A DNA stretch of 43,863 nt from Kiritimatiellia bacterium (GTDB lineage Bacteria > Verrucomicrobiota > Kiritimatiellia > UBA8416 > JADHWI01), in NCBI GenBank assembly GCA_030744755.1, contig JASLPY010000042.1, positions 1 through 43,863 of the forward strand, written 5' to 3'. The notes beneath the pieces are model-generated. The model was not told where the DNA came from, did no database searches, and saw only the letters and a program-made list of their open reading frames with translations. Below are positions 7,953-16,247 of the stretch, piece after piece. Each line of letters starts with the position of its first letter. Position 1 is the stretch's first letter. The position numbers and the translations under genes were made by a program.

Positions 7953-8594
7953 ATGGACAGACCCGAAACGCTATCGTTCCGACGGCGGAATCTGCCACAT
8001 TGGGTTGTTGCGGATGGCACGTACTTCGTCACGTTCCGATTGAAGGGAACTCTCCCTCTTGGTGTTGTTCGCGAATATGAAGAGCGCCTCAATGCGCTTC
8101 TTGAGGCGGGCGCTGACAGAGAGACTTTAGCATCGGAGCAGCGACGCCACTTCTGCCGAATTGAGGCCATTCTGGATGACCCTCATCACAAGGTGCAGGA
8201 TTTGCGAGATGATCGGATTGCCGAGCTGGTTATGGGGGGATTCGAGTGGCTTTCGAAAGACAGACAGTGGCGCATCTACGCGGCAGTTGTGATGCCGAAT
8301 CATGTCCATTGTTGCCTGAGGAACTTCGGGGGTCGATCGGAAAAGTTGGCGTCTGATATAGGCAGCGTCAAGAAGTACGTGGCGCGTAGGGCTAATCAGA
8401 TACTGGGACGTGAGGGTCAATTCTGGCAGAACGAGAACTTTGACCACTGGTGCCGCAGCGAAGATAAGGTTGAGGGTTGCGTTCGGTATGTGCTGACCAA
8501 CCCGGTAAAGGCAGGTTTTGTGGATGATGTAAGGGAGTGGAGCTGGATTCGCATTGACCAGGAAACTTATCCGGACATTCTCGACGAATCGTGA
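7953..8594 (+). CDS. REP-associated tyrosine transposase (RAYT, Y1 type)
   Basis: A 213-residue Y1 HUH transposase of the RAYT/TnpA-REP class. The early HWVVADGTYFVTFRLKG segment is the typical first strand pair. MPNHVH (about residues 114-119) is the HUH metal motif. KKYVARR (about residues 139-145) carries the likely nucleophilic Tyr. FWQNENFDHW and YVLTNPVKAGFV are the conserved C-terminal family segments. These enzymes bind and cut single-stranded REP hairpins. An in-frame ATG at 7902 would start inside REP copy c. The ATG at 7953 has AGGA eight bases upstream and starts at the conserved region. REP copies abut both sides (7866-7937, and 8595 directly after the stop), so this enzyme is probably the one that mobilised the family here. 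All motifs look intact. Confidence 0.92.
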   Translation: MDRPETLSFRRRNLPHWVVADGTYFVTFRLKGTLPLGVVREYEERLNALLEAGADRETLASEQRRHFCRIEAILDDPHHKVQDLRDDRIAELVMGGFEWLSKDRQWRIYAAVVMPNHVHCCLRNFGGRSEKLASDIGSVKKYVARRANQILGREGQFWQNENFDHWCRSEDKVEGCVRYVLTNPVKAGFVDDVREWSWIRIDQETYPDILDES

Positions 8595-8666
8595 GATGCG
8601 CAGCTCTGGAGAGCCGCGCTACTTTAAGAAGTGATCACAGTAGATCGCCTCTCCAGAGGTGATCAT
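8595..8666 (+). repeat. REP element copy d, abutting the transposase stop
   Basis: Full-length copy starting at the base after the transposase TGA. Same orientation as copies a-c. Confidence 0.9.
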
Positions 8667-8702
8667 ACAGAAAACACAGCCCGACTGACACCGCAGCAAA
8701 AC

Positions 8703-8743
8703 ACGCAGCTCTGGAGAGCCGCGCTACTTTAAGAGTGGATCAC
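8703..8743 (+). repeat. Truncated REP element copy e
   Basis: It matches the first ~41 bases of the REP (CGCAGCTCTGGAGAGCCGCG through GTGGATCAC) and then diverges. It is joined to copy d by the same ACAGAAAACACAGCCC linker seen between a and b. Confidence 0.85.
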
Positions 8744-8762
8744 GTAGTGCTGGCAGGGACCC

Positions 8763-8985
8763 TCAGATAATATCATCCATGGCGGCTCGCAATAATCCTA
8801 CGGTATCATCGTAGTCTACCGGGAGAGCCAGGTAGAACCTGCACTCTCTCCCTGAGAGCCGGGCTACTTCGCGTTGAAGCTCATTGTCATATGGATTCAG
8901 AACGGCGACCAGCAGTTTTTCATCCATGAAACCGAACGGCATAGCGCCCCCGTGTTCGACAATATCGAACGGCACCAGCGAATAG
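8763..8985 (-). pseudogene. Fragment of an MshEN (type II secretion/pilus ATPase N-terminal) domain
   Basis: The minus-strand translation VPFDIVEHGGAMPFGFMD, LLVAVLNPYDNELQ, then RLSGRECRFYLALP follows the MshEN pattern found at the N-terminus of GspE/PilB/MshE ATPases and in standalone proteins. In such proteins it binds nucleotide or cyclic-di-GMP. Only about 70 residues remain, ending in a TGA at 8763-8765. Upstream the similarity stops exactly where a plus-strand binding-protein fragment starts, so this is a recombination joint and not a whole gene. An ATG at 9062 gives an open frame of 99 codons, but its first ~28 residues are antisense to the other fragment. Whether it is expressed is unknown. 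Confidence 0.5.
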
Positions 8986-8996
8986 GCTTCAGCCGA

Positions 8997-9314
8997 GGGA
9001 TGGTTTTTCCACTTATCTACCATGAAGAGAATGGCTCGAGCAGCTTCGCAGGCACGTTCCACGACCGCTTTGGGTGTTCTCCCGACTACATGGCGGCGTA
9101 TAGCTATGATTCGGTTTGCCTGCTTATTGACGCAATACAGAAGGCCGGGCTGAACCGGGCGCGCATCTGCGATGCGGTCAAAAGCCTTGCTCCGTGGCAG
9201 GGCGTGACAGGGAAGATCGATTGGGATGGACTTGGCAGTAACACGATGGCGGTTCGCCTCGGGCGCATAGAATCAGGCCGTGTTGAGCCTTTACCTCGAC
9301 CGGAACCACAGTGA
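8997..9314 (+). pseudogene. C-terminal fragment of an ABC-type periplasmic (LivJ-like) binding protein
   Basis: The translation FHDRFGCSPDYMAAYSYDS, then LIDAIQKAGLNRARICDAV, VTGKIDWDGLGSN and a closing VRLGRIESGRV is the C-terminal lobe of a Peripla_BP_6/LivJ-type protein. It keeps the 'fG..P...aa..YDav', 'AG.nra.i' and 'G.i.fD..G' elements. The signal peptide and N-terminal lobe are missing. It ends TGA at 9312-9314, overlapping the GTG start of the TPR gene. Similar tails precede the next two TPR genes (12508-12648 and perhaps 16205-16246), so the joint was multiplied with the locus. Confidence 0.65.
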
Positions 9315-10735
9315 CCCCTATGAATATGAGATATCCCTGTGGCAAGAACCGCGGCAATAGATTGGTGATCCTGTTGCTGCCACTCGCTGCCTGCGTTTTG
9401 GTTGCCGCGCTGCTGAGCGTCAGGGCGCTTCTACATCCGAACGATGTCGAAGCGGATCGCAGCGATGCGCCTGCCCCGACTGAACCGCAGAATTCATCCC
9501 CTACGGTCGAGTCGTTACGCGAAGAGGCGTTCACCGTCGGGCGGCAGGCTATCAAGGATTTCCCCAATAGCACCGGCCCTCTCATAGTGATGGGAAAGCT
9601 CTACCACCAGTTTGGCAACCGTGACGAAGCGCTCAAATGCTGGCGGGCAGCACTGAAGAAGAACCCCAGGCATGTCATCGCCTGGTCTCGCATGGCCGAG
9701 ATAGAGGTGGAGAATGGCAATCACGAGAAGGCGGTGGAACTATTTCGCAACGCGTTGAAGGCCGGCCCGCCCCGCAAGGAGACATATCAGCAGTTGGGTC
9801 AAGCGCTGCTGGAACTGGGAAAACCGGCGGAAGCCGTGACGGCATTGGAAGCGGAAATCCGCCATTACCCCGGGACCCACACGCCGCACGCCATCCTGGG
9901 AGAGGCATTTCTCCAGATGAAGATGTACGACAAGGCCGTTGCCAGTTATCTGAAGGCCCTGGAATTCGCCCCGCACGATTCGCGGTCGTCTTACGGACTG
10001 AGCATCGCCTATGCACGTCTAGGCCAATCGGACCTCGCCCACCGGTATCGGGAGAGATTCCGTGGACTGCGAGAGGCGGAGCGCGATCAGCGCCGGACAA
10101 AAAGGCAAACAAGGACAGCGGACGCCAGCCTGGAATGGATGAGTCGGGCAGTGGCACAGATACATATTGACGCGAGTCAGGCCGTCTACATCAGGCATCG
10201 GCGCCCATTTGAGGCCGAGAGACTTTTGAAGAGAGCGGCTTCCCTGGACCCCAAAGACCAACGCTGCCGACAGAAGCTTGTCAACCTGTACCTGCGATCG
10301 CAACGCAATGCAGATGCCGCGGCTGTCTCCCAGGAACTCAGAGCACTGGCACCAGGGAACCCGGTTTACCACTTGAACGCCGGTGCACTTCTTGCCAATC
10401 TCGGGCAACTCGACTCCGCGGAGGAGGCGCTTCGCGAGGGGATAAGGCTGGACCCCAGACAACCCATCGGATACAAGTCCATGGCCCTGCTTCTGATGCA
10501 TAACCCGGACAAGCTTTCTGAATCCATGGCCGCAGCCCGGAAGCTGGTTGAGATTGAGCCGACGGCCATTAGCTACTACACGCTTTGCCTGGCCTGCGAA
10601 ACAAACAAGGATTATGCCGGTGCCTGGACGGCCATTGGAAAAGCCCGCGAAATGGACCCCGGAAACGAAGATATCCAGGGAGCGCACAGGCGGCTGCAGG
10701 AACGTCCTGCATCTGAACGCGAACAGTCCCGCTAA
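9311..10735 (+). CDS. Membrane-anchored TPR protein, module copy 1
   Basis: A 474-residue protein with one N-terminal transmembrane helix (LVILLLPLAACVLVAALLSV, about residues 18-37). Multiple tetratricopeptide repeats follow from about residue 85 to the end, for example GNRDEALKCWRAALKKNPRH, GNHEKAVELFRNALKAGP and GQLDSAEEALREGIRLDPRQ. It is probably anchored in the inner membrane with TPRs facing the periplasm. Possible starts are GTG 9311 and ATGs at 9320 and 9326; GTG 9311 overlaps the upstream TGA as GTGA. It is collinear and clearly homologous with the gene at 16248 over its whole length. The next gene, 17 bases on, encodes a secreted FG-GAP/UnbV protein, so the TPR array probably binds or positions that partner. 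Confidence 0.85.
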   Translation: MTPMNMRYPCGKNRGNRLVILLLPLAACVLVAALLSVRALLHPNDVEADRSDAPAPTEPQNSSPTVESLREEAFTVGRQAIKDFPNSTGPLIVMGKLYHQFGNRDEALKCWRAALKKNPRHVIAWSRMAEIEVENGNHEKAVELFRNALKAGPPRKETYQQLGQALLELGKPAEAVTALEAEIRHYPGTHTPHAILGEAFLQMKMYDKAVASYLKALEFAPHDSRSSYGLSIAYARLGQSDLAHRYRERFRGLREAERDQRRTKRQTRTADASLEWMSRAVAQIHIDASQAVYIRHRRPFEAERLLKRAASLDPKDQRCRQKLVNLYLRSQRNADAAAVSQELRALAPGNPVYHLNAGALLANLGQLDSAEEALREGIRLDPRQPIGYKSMALLLMHNPDKLSESMAAARKLVEIEPTAISYYTLCLACETNKDYAGAWTAIGKAREMDPGNEDIQGAHRRLQERPASEREQSR

Positions 10736-10752
10736 ACGAAACGAAAGACGTT

Positions 10753-12471
10753 ATGAAAGAACCCAGCAACTGCACGGGATCGCACGCATGGCGGACGAAC
10801 CTTACGCTCTGCGCAGTGGTGCTTATCCTGGCGTGCCTCTGCACCGGCTCGAACAGCGGCGAGCCATGCACGATTCACCTGCGTGACGTGAGCCGCTCAT
10901 GCGGCATCAAGTTCAACCACACTCACGGCGGCAGCGGCCGGCTCTACGTCTTCGAGCCGATGACAGCCGGACTGGCCTCGTTCGATTACGACAACGATGG
11001 CGACATCGACCTCTACTTCCTCAACGGTGCGCCCCTTCCGGGAACAAAGATGAGTGAGCCGCAAGGTAACGCGCTGTATCGCAACGAAGGAAACTGCACC
11101 TTCACCGATGTCACGGACAAGGCAGGCGTCGGGGATCAGGGATACGGACTGGGCGTCGCCGTCGCTGATTACGACAACGATGGCGATCAAGACATCTATC
11201 TCAACAATTACGGTCCAAACCGGCTCTATCGCAACAACGGCAACGGTACATTCTCCGACGTCACGGCCAGGGCAGGCTTGACCAACGGCAACCGGGTGGG
11301 GGCCGGTACCAACTTCCTGGACATGGATGGGGACGGGGATCTCGATTTGTTTGTAGCCAACTACCTGCAGTTTTCGTTCGACGCCCACAAAGTTCGTAAA
11401 AAGGCGGGACACAACATCTATCCCGGTCCCAGGGATTACCCGCCTGCACGCAACAACCTGTACCGCAATAACAACGACGGCACATTCAGTGAGGTAAGCA
11501 CCGGCGCACGAATCAGCGGGTACCCGGGAACCGCCATGGGAACCGTTTGTGCCGATTACGACAATGATGGGGACACCGATGTCTACGTGGCTAACGACGA
11601 CGAAGCGAACTTTCTGTTCCGGAACGACGGCAGCGGAACATTCGTTGATGCCGGACTCGAATCCGGCGTGGCCCATGATCTTAGCGGCGGCGAGCAATCC
11701 AGCATGGGCGTTGCTTGTGGCGACTACGACAACGACGGATGGCTCGACTTCTATGTGACCGGGTACCAGCAGGAATTGGCGCTGCTCTACAAGAATCTCG
11801 GCGACGGATTCTTCGAAGACACCACGCGTGTCAGTGGTGCAGGATCCGGCACCTTCCAGCATGTGAATTGGGGCACAGAGTTTGTTGACTTTGACAACGA
11901 CGGTGATAAGGACCTGTTCGTCGCCTGCGGCCACTTTGAAAAGGACATCCGGAAGTTTGACGACTCGACCAGCTACCAGGTGCGTAATGTCTTACTGATG
12001 AATACCGGCGCGGGGAAGTTCGTGAATGTTTCCAGCAGGTGCGGAGACGGATTGGCCGTGGCATCGTCGAGTCGCGGAACGGCCTTCGACGACTTGGACA
12101 ACGATGGCGACATCGACATCGTGGTTCTGAACTGGCAGCAAACGCCCACGGTACTGCGCAACGATTCAACGAACAAGAACCATTGGATTCAGATTCGTTT
12201 GAGCGGCACCAAGACCAACCGGGATGGAATCGGAGCCCGTGTGAAAGTAGTGGCTGGAGACTTGATTCAGATTGACGAGGTCCACAGTGGTCGAGGGTAC
12301 CAAAGCCATTACGGAACGCGTTTGCATTTCGGCCTGGGCAAGCACGACCGCATTGACCGCATCGAAATATCCTGGATCGGGGGCGGAAAAGATGTCCTGG
12401 AAAACATCCGCACCGACCAGCTTGTGATAATCATGGAAGGAAGCTCAGAACCGGCCGGTGGATCGCAGTAG
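10753..12471 (+). CDS. Secreted FG-GAP repeat / ASPIC-UnbV protein, module copy 1
   Basis: A 572-residue CRTAC1-family protein. A hydrophobic signal (LTLCAVVLILACLCTG) is followed by about seven FG-GAP/VCBS-type blades. Each has a calcium-binding D-x-D-x-D-G loop such as DYDNDGDIDLYFLNG, DYDNDGDQDIYLNNYG, DMDGDGDLDLFVANY and DYDNDGWLDFYVTG. The ASPIC/UnbV domain closes the protein (about residues 470-565), with NHWIQIRLSG, DGIGARVKVVAG and VHSGRGYQSHYGTRLHFGLG. It is expected to form a beta-propeller in the periplasm or outside the cell. Family functions are poorly known. The last ~130 bases are nearly identical to the paralog at 17506, more than the rest of the gene. Confidence 0.9.
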   Translation: MKEPSNCTGSHAWRTNLTLCAVVLILACLCTGSNSGEPCTIHLRDVSRSCGIKFNHTHGGSGRLYVFEPMTAGLASFDYDNDGDIDLYFLNGAPLPGTKMSEPQGNALYRNEGNCTFTDVTDKAGVGDQGYGLGVAVADYDNDGDQDIYLNNYGPNRLYRNNGNGTFSDVTARAGLTNGNRVGAGTNFLDMDGDGDLDLFVANYLQFSFDAHKVRKKAGHNIYPGPRDYPPARNNLYRNNNDGTFSEVSTGARISGYPGTAMGTVCADYDNDGDTDVYVANDDEANFLFRNDGSGTFVDAGLESGVAHDLSGGEQSSMGVACGDYDNDGWLDFYVTGYQQELALLYKNLGDGFFEDTTRVSGAGSGTFQHVNWGTEFVDFDNDGDKDLFVACGHFEKDIRKFDDSTSYQVRNVLLMNTGAGKFVNVSSRCGDGLAVASSSRGTAFDDLDNDGDIDIVVLNWQQTPTVLRNDSTNKNHWIQIRLSGTKTNRDGIGARVKVVAGDLIQIDEVHSGRGYQSHYGTRLHFGLGKHDRIDRIEISWIGGGKDVLENIRTDQLVIIMEGSSEPAGGSQ

Positions 12472-12507
12472 ATTGCGGGAAGCGCAAAGAGTTGTGGCGT
12501 GAGAACT

Positions 12508-12648
12508 ATAGGGTATGCTTGGATAAAGGATCAGCAATGGCAAAATGGTACAGATTTCGTAGGCAACACAATGGCCGTTCGTCCCGGGCGCATAGAATCG
12601 GGCAGCGTCGCGTGTGTGCCCCAACCAGCACTACGGAGATATCCATGA
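12508..12648 (+). pseudogene. Degraded periplasmic-binding-protein tail, second copy
   Basis: In the frame ending TGA 12646-12648 the translation reads TDFVGNTMAVRPGRIESGSV. This aligns with DWDGLGSNTMAVRLGRIESG of the fragment at 8997-9314; the DNA is also similar (GGGCGCATAGAATC in both). Its stop overlaps the next gene's ATG as ATGA, as the first fragment's stop overlaps GTG. Upstream of about 12550 the similarity fades. Confidence 0.6.
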
Positions 12649-15600
12649 TACATATTGAGGCAAAGACGCTGAGAAAAGACACTACCGTCCGGCATTTGTA
12701 TTTGCCACGGCTATTGGCGACAGTGAGACCTCTTCTTCTCTCGGCATTGCTATTATTGGCGTCCTGTGCGGACCTGACTCCTTCGCATCACCAGGGAGAC
12801 AAATCCCAGGCAGCGGCCACCCCTCCCCTTGCCCAGGCGTTGGCCGAATTCAACAGGGGAGCGGCGTTGATGGAGCAATACAAGTACTCAGGCGCCGTCA
12901 CTGCCTTTGAGACGTCACTACGTTTTGCGCCGGACTGGATTGCCGCGCGCTTCAACCTCGGGCTTGCGCGTTTCAATATGCACGGAACGCGCGGAGGGCA
13001 GAATAGTCTGGAGGCCGCGCGAGAGACGTTTCAGGCGGTCCTCGCTTCCGATCCCGACCACCTGCCGGCCTCCTTCTGTCTTGGGCTCTACCATCAGCAC
13101 CTGGGAAGAACCGCCCAGGCGCTGGAGTACTTCCGCAAAGTGTACGAGCGGGACAACAGGGATCCCTACGTTGCCTACAAGTGTGCCGAGACCCTCATAG
13201 GCCTCGGGCGTCACGACGAGGGCACCCGGATGCTTGAAAGGGTCATCGAGTTGGATCCCGGCTTCATTTCCGCCGTGTACCGGCTGGCGATCCAATACTC
13301 CCGAATGAAGCAACGTGACAAGGCAAAACCCCTTTTCGAGCGCTTCAAGAATCTGCACGACGCCGAACTGGCAGGCGGTTCTTTTACCGTCCAAAAGGTC
13401 TACGGCACGGCGGGTAAGTACTACATGGCGCTTGGCGCGGACAGCCTGCCGCTTGAACGTCCGGAGCCTGACAGTATCCCGCGAGTTGTCTTTTCTCCCA
13501 ATGTCAAGACGCTCGACATTCCTCTACCGGGTTGGAAATGGGGCGGCGGATCGGTGAACTTGCCGGGAATCGCCGCCGGCGATCTCGACGGCGACGGCGA
13601 CCTCGATATCTGCCTCGCGGCCGGATCCGGCAAAGAGAACACTACAGTGTGGTTGAACAAGGGGTCCGGTAAGTTCTCGGCAGGAGTGCCTGTCGCCGGT
13701 AACGGCATTTCGCCTTGCTTCGGAGACGTGGATAATGACGGCGATCTCGACCTCTGGATTGGGAGCGCAGGTTCTGACACCCTGCTCGATAATGACGGAA
13801 AGGGGAGATTCAGCAAGGTAGCGTTCTCTGATATCGGCGCTGGAAACCCGCTCACGTCCTGCGCGCGCCTCCTGGACATTGACAGCGACGGGGATCTGGA
13901 TCTCCTGGCATTTCGGTTCAAGGGCGGTTCGCTTCCGGCCGCCGGGGACCTCACTCCCGGGCCAAGCACCGTCTACATTAACAACCGGGACGGCTCTTTT
14001 GCGGACGCAGCAGCGAGGCTCGGCATCGTCCCCGCCAATACGCCAGTCGCTGCCTCCGTGTACGATGATTTTGACAATGACCGTGACATTGACATGGTGA
14101 TCTTTCCGGCAGGCAAAGGAGAACCGCTTGCGTGGATTAACGATCGCGCCTGGAAGCATCGGATCCTTGACGTGGCAGAGACCGGCATTGACACGCGCGG
14201 CACGGTGAGCGCCACCTCCGGTGACCCGGACAGGGACGGGGACCGGGATCTGCTCGTCTTTACCGGAGAAGGCGTCCAGCTCCACGTCAACCTCGGCGGG
14301 TTCAGATTCAAGAAAGACCAGGTTTTCGCAGACCGTTGTAGCCGGCTAGGCGGTACGGGTGGACAGTTTGCCGATATCGACAACGACGGCGATATCGATA
14401 TCGTTATTGCAGACGCCCATCGCCGCGATGGCAGTCGTGGGCCCGCGTTGCTGATCAACGACTGGCCCCGCAACCGCTTTCTCAACGCTGTCGAAATCGA
14501 CCCGGGTAACCTGCTTGGCGCCATCCGCACTAAGGGAGACGCCAGTTGCGTTGTGGCCGATTTCACCGGCAACGGGAGATGCGACGTGCTGCTGGCTCCA
14601 TCGGAAGAGCGACCGATGCTGCTGGAGAACGTGACACCGGGCGGAAACTGGATCGAGTTTGATATCCGGGGGGCACTCAGCCCGGACAAGAGGTCACGCT
14701 CCAACAAGTCAGCTATCGGCGCACGGGTGGAGGTGAAGAGCGGCTCGGTCTTCCAACAGTTCGTGGTGGGAGCGCCTTCCGGCGCCCTGGCCATGCCGCC
14801 GCTGAGGGTGCACGCCGGCCTTGGCAACAACAGCAAGGTTGAGTGGTTGAGGATCATGTGGCCTGACGGGGTGCTGCAGGCCGAGCTGGAACTTCCCGCC
14901 AACCAGGTGATGACGATTACCGAACTGCAGCGAAAGACATCCTCATGTCCGGTTCTGTTTGCATGGGACGGCTCGCATTTCCAGTTTGTAGCCGATTTCG
15001 GTGGAGTCGGCGGACTCGGATACTGGGTGGCCCCGGACACATATGCCCCGCCCGACCCAACGGAGTACTTGCGATTGCCGAACTTGAAACCACTCAACGG
15101 CGAGTATGTTCTGCAGGTACTGGAGAATCTCGAGGAAGTGACCTACCTGGACGAGACCAAGCTGGTAGCAGTCGACCATCCCGAAGGGACAGAAGTCTAT
15201 CCTCACGAGATGATGGCGATCAGCGTACCGCCGCCGCCTTTTGAAGTCTTCTGCTTCAGGGACTCGATTGAACCGGTGTCCGCCGTCAACCATCGCGGTG
15301 AGGACGTCACCGGCCGACTGAAGCGAATCGACCGGCAGTATGCGGGGGCGACAGATCTTGATCCCCGCTTCACGGGAATTGCCGGGGCCCATTATGTGGA
15401 GCTTGACTTCGGCGATCGTTTGAACAAATTGGATCCGAAATCCCGCCTGGTTCTTTTCCTGCAGGGCTGGGTTGAATACGGCTACTCGTCGACGGGGTTT
15501 GCAGCCAACCAGGCAAGGGTTCGGGCGGAAGCGCCCAGCATCCACGTACGTCGTGGTGACCAATGGGTAGAGCTCTTCCACGAAGCCGGTTACCCAGCGG

Positions 15601-16205
15601 GCTTGGAGCACATGATGACACTTGATGTGACAGGAAAGATCCTGCCTGGCGACAGGTTGCTTCGCATATCGAGTAACATGGAACTCTACTGGGACCGCAT
15701 CTTCCTTGCCGTGCATCTTGACGATTCGCAGCTCTCGCTGCAGGAAGTCGCGGCCGCCAGCGCCGACCTTCATTTTCTGGGCTATCCCCGCGAATACTCC
15801 CCTGATGGCCATCACCCGAACATTTACGATTATGCAAATATCGACACCGCAGTGGCCTGGAAGTTGATGGACGGCGATTACACCCGTTTTGGCGACGTAG
15901 CGGAACTTCTCGAACGGGCCGACGACTGCTTCGTGATCATGGGCCGCGGCGAGGAAGTAACGCTTCGCTTTCCCGCCAAGATCTTCGGCCCCGTGCCCGC
16001 GGGTAGAACGCGCACATTCATTTTCAAAACAGATAGCTACTGCAAAGACATGGACCTGTGCACGGCCTATGCCGACACCGTCGAGCCGCTCCCCTTCCAT
16101 TCCATGAGCGCCTATCCATACCGCCGGAACGAATCCTATCCAGACAATGAGAAGACCAGGGAGTATCGGCGGCGCTTTAACACGCGTCGGGTCCGAACGC
16201 ATTGA
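12645..16205 (+). CDS. Fused TPR / FG-GAP / UnbV lipoprotein
   Basis: A 1186-residue protein. A signal peptide ends in a lipobox LLLLASC with Cys41, so it is a likely lipoprotein. About four or five TPRs follow (residues ~60-290, e.g. SGAVTAFETSLRFAPDW, RTAQALEYFRKVYERD). Next is a long FG-GAP/VCBS region (~330-700) with many Asp-rich loops (GDLDGDGDLDI, DVDNDGDLDLW, DIDSDGDLDLL, DIDNDGDIDIV). An ASPIC/UnbV-like domain comes next (~720-810), and finally ~370 residues starting CPVLFAWDGSHFQFVADFGG whose fold I cannot name. The frame opens at 12492, but ATG 12645 has GGAG six bases upstream and starts the signal peptide. It combines in one chain what the flanking modules encode as two proteins, which is good evidence that the TPR and FG-GAP partners work together. 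Confidence 0.88.
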   Translation: MIHIEAKTLRKDTTVRHLYLPRLLATVRPLLLSALLLLASCADLTPSHHQGDKSQAAATPPLAQALAEFNRGAALMEQYKYSGAVTAFETSLRFAPDWIAARFNLGLARFNMHGTRGGQNSLEAARETFQAVLASDPDHLPASFCLGLYHQHLGRTAQALEYFRKVYERDNRDPYVAYKCAETLIGLGRHDEGTRMLERVIELDPGFISAVYRLAIQYSRMKQRDKAKPLFERFKNLHDAELAGGSFTVQKVYGTAGKYYMALGADSLPLERPEPDSIPRVVFSPNVKTLDIPLPGWKWGGGSVNLPGIAAGDLDGDGDLDICLAAGSGKENTTVWLNKGSGKFSAGVPVAGNGISPCFGDVDNDGDLDLWIGSAGSDTLLDNDGKGRFSKVAFSDIGAGNPLTSCARLLDIDSDGDLDLLAFRFKGGSLPAAGDLTPGPSTVYINNRDGSFADAAARLGIVPANTPVAASVYDDFDNDRDIDMVIFPAGKGEPLAWINDRAWKHRILDVAETGIDTRGTVSATSGDPDRDGDRDLLVFTGEGVQLHVNLGGFRFKKDQVFADRCSRLGGTGGQFADIDNDGDIDIVIADAHRRDGSRGPALLINDWPRNRFLNAVEIDPGNLLGAIRTKGDASCVVADFTGNGRCDVLLAPSEERPMLLENVTPGGNWIEFDIRGALSPDKRSRSNKSAIGARVEVKSGSVFQQFVVGAPSGALAMPPLRVHAGLGNNSKVEWLRIMWPDGVLQAELELPANQVMTITELQRKTSSCPVLFAWDGSHFQFVADFGGVGGLGYWVAPDTYAPPDPTEYLRLPNLKPLNGEYVLQVLENLEEVTYLDETKLVAVDHPEGTEVYPHEMMAISVPPPPFEVFCFRDSIEPVSAVNHRGEDVTGRLKRIDRQYAGATDLDPRFTGIAGAHYVELDFGDRLNKLDPKSRLVLFLQGWVEYGYSSTGFAANQARVRAEAPSIHVRRGDQWVELFHEAGYPAGLEHMMTLDVTGKILPGDRLLRISSNMELYWDRIFLAVHLDDSQLSLQEVAAASADLHFLGYPREYSPDGHHPNIYDYANIDTAVAWKLMDGDYTRFGDVAELLERADDCFVIMGRGEEVTLRFPAKIFGPVPAGRTRTFIFKTDSYCKDMDLCTAYADTVEPLPFHSMSAYPYRRNESYPDNEKTREYRRRFNTRRVRTH

Positions 16206-16246
16206 GACTCCTGCAGGATGCGGGGCTGAACATCAGGGCGAGCTGA
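16205..16246 (+). pseudogene. Possible third periplasmic-binding-protein tail scrap
   Basis: In the frame ending TGA 16244-16246 the sequence reads LLQDAGLNIRAS. It resembles IQKAGLNRAR of the fragment at 8997-9314, including GGGCTGAAC in the DNA. It is very short and would be ignored alone. Its position directly before a TPR gene matches the other two copies. Confidence 0.35.
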
Positions 16247-16247
16247 G

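Noticed and set aside
8845..8872. A further REP-like string (GAGAGCCGGGCTACTTCGCG)
   Set aside because: It overlaps codons of the MshEN fragment that fit the domain pattern, and the second half of the REP is absent; similarity may be accidental.
10897..11934. A 345-codon minus-strand frame with Val/Ile-rich repeats opposite the FG-GAP gene
   Set aside because: The repeats are the reverse complement of the GAC-rich calcium-loop codons of the plus-strand gene (Asp codons read backwards as Val). No ribosome site or independent features.
12492..12644. Longer N-terminus for the fused TPR/FG-GAP lipoprotein
   Set aside because: It would place 51 residues before the lipoprotein signal, and the DNA there is a decayed binding-protein tail in another frame; GGAG before ATG 12645 supports the shorter form.
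14943..16202. A 419-codon minus-strand frame opposite the C-terminal part of the fused lipoprotein
   Set aside because: The plus-strand frame continues a single 1186-residue protein without interruption; the antisense product has no recognisable domain.
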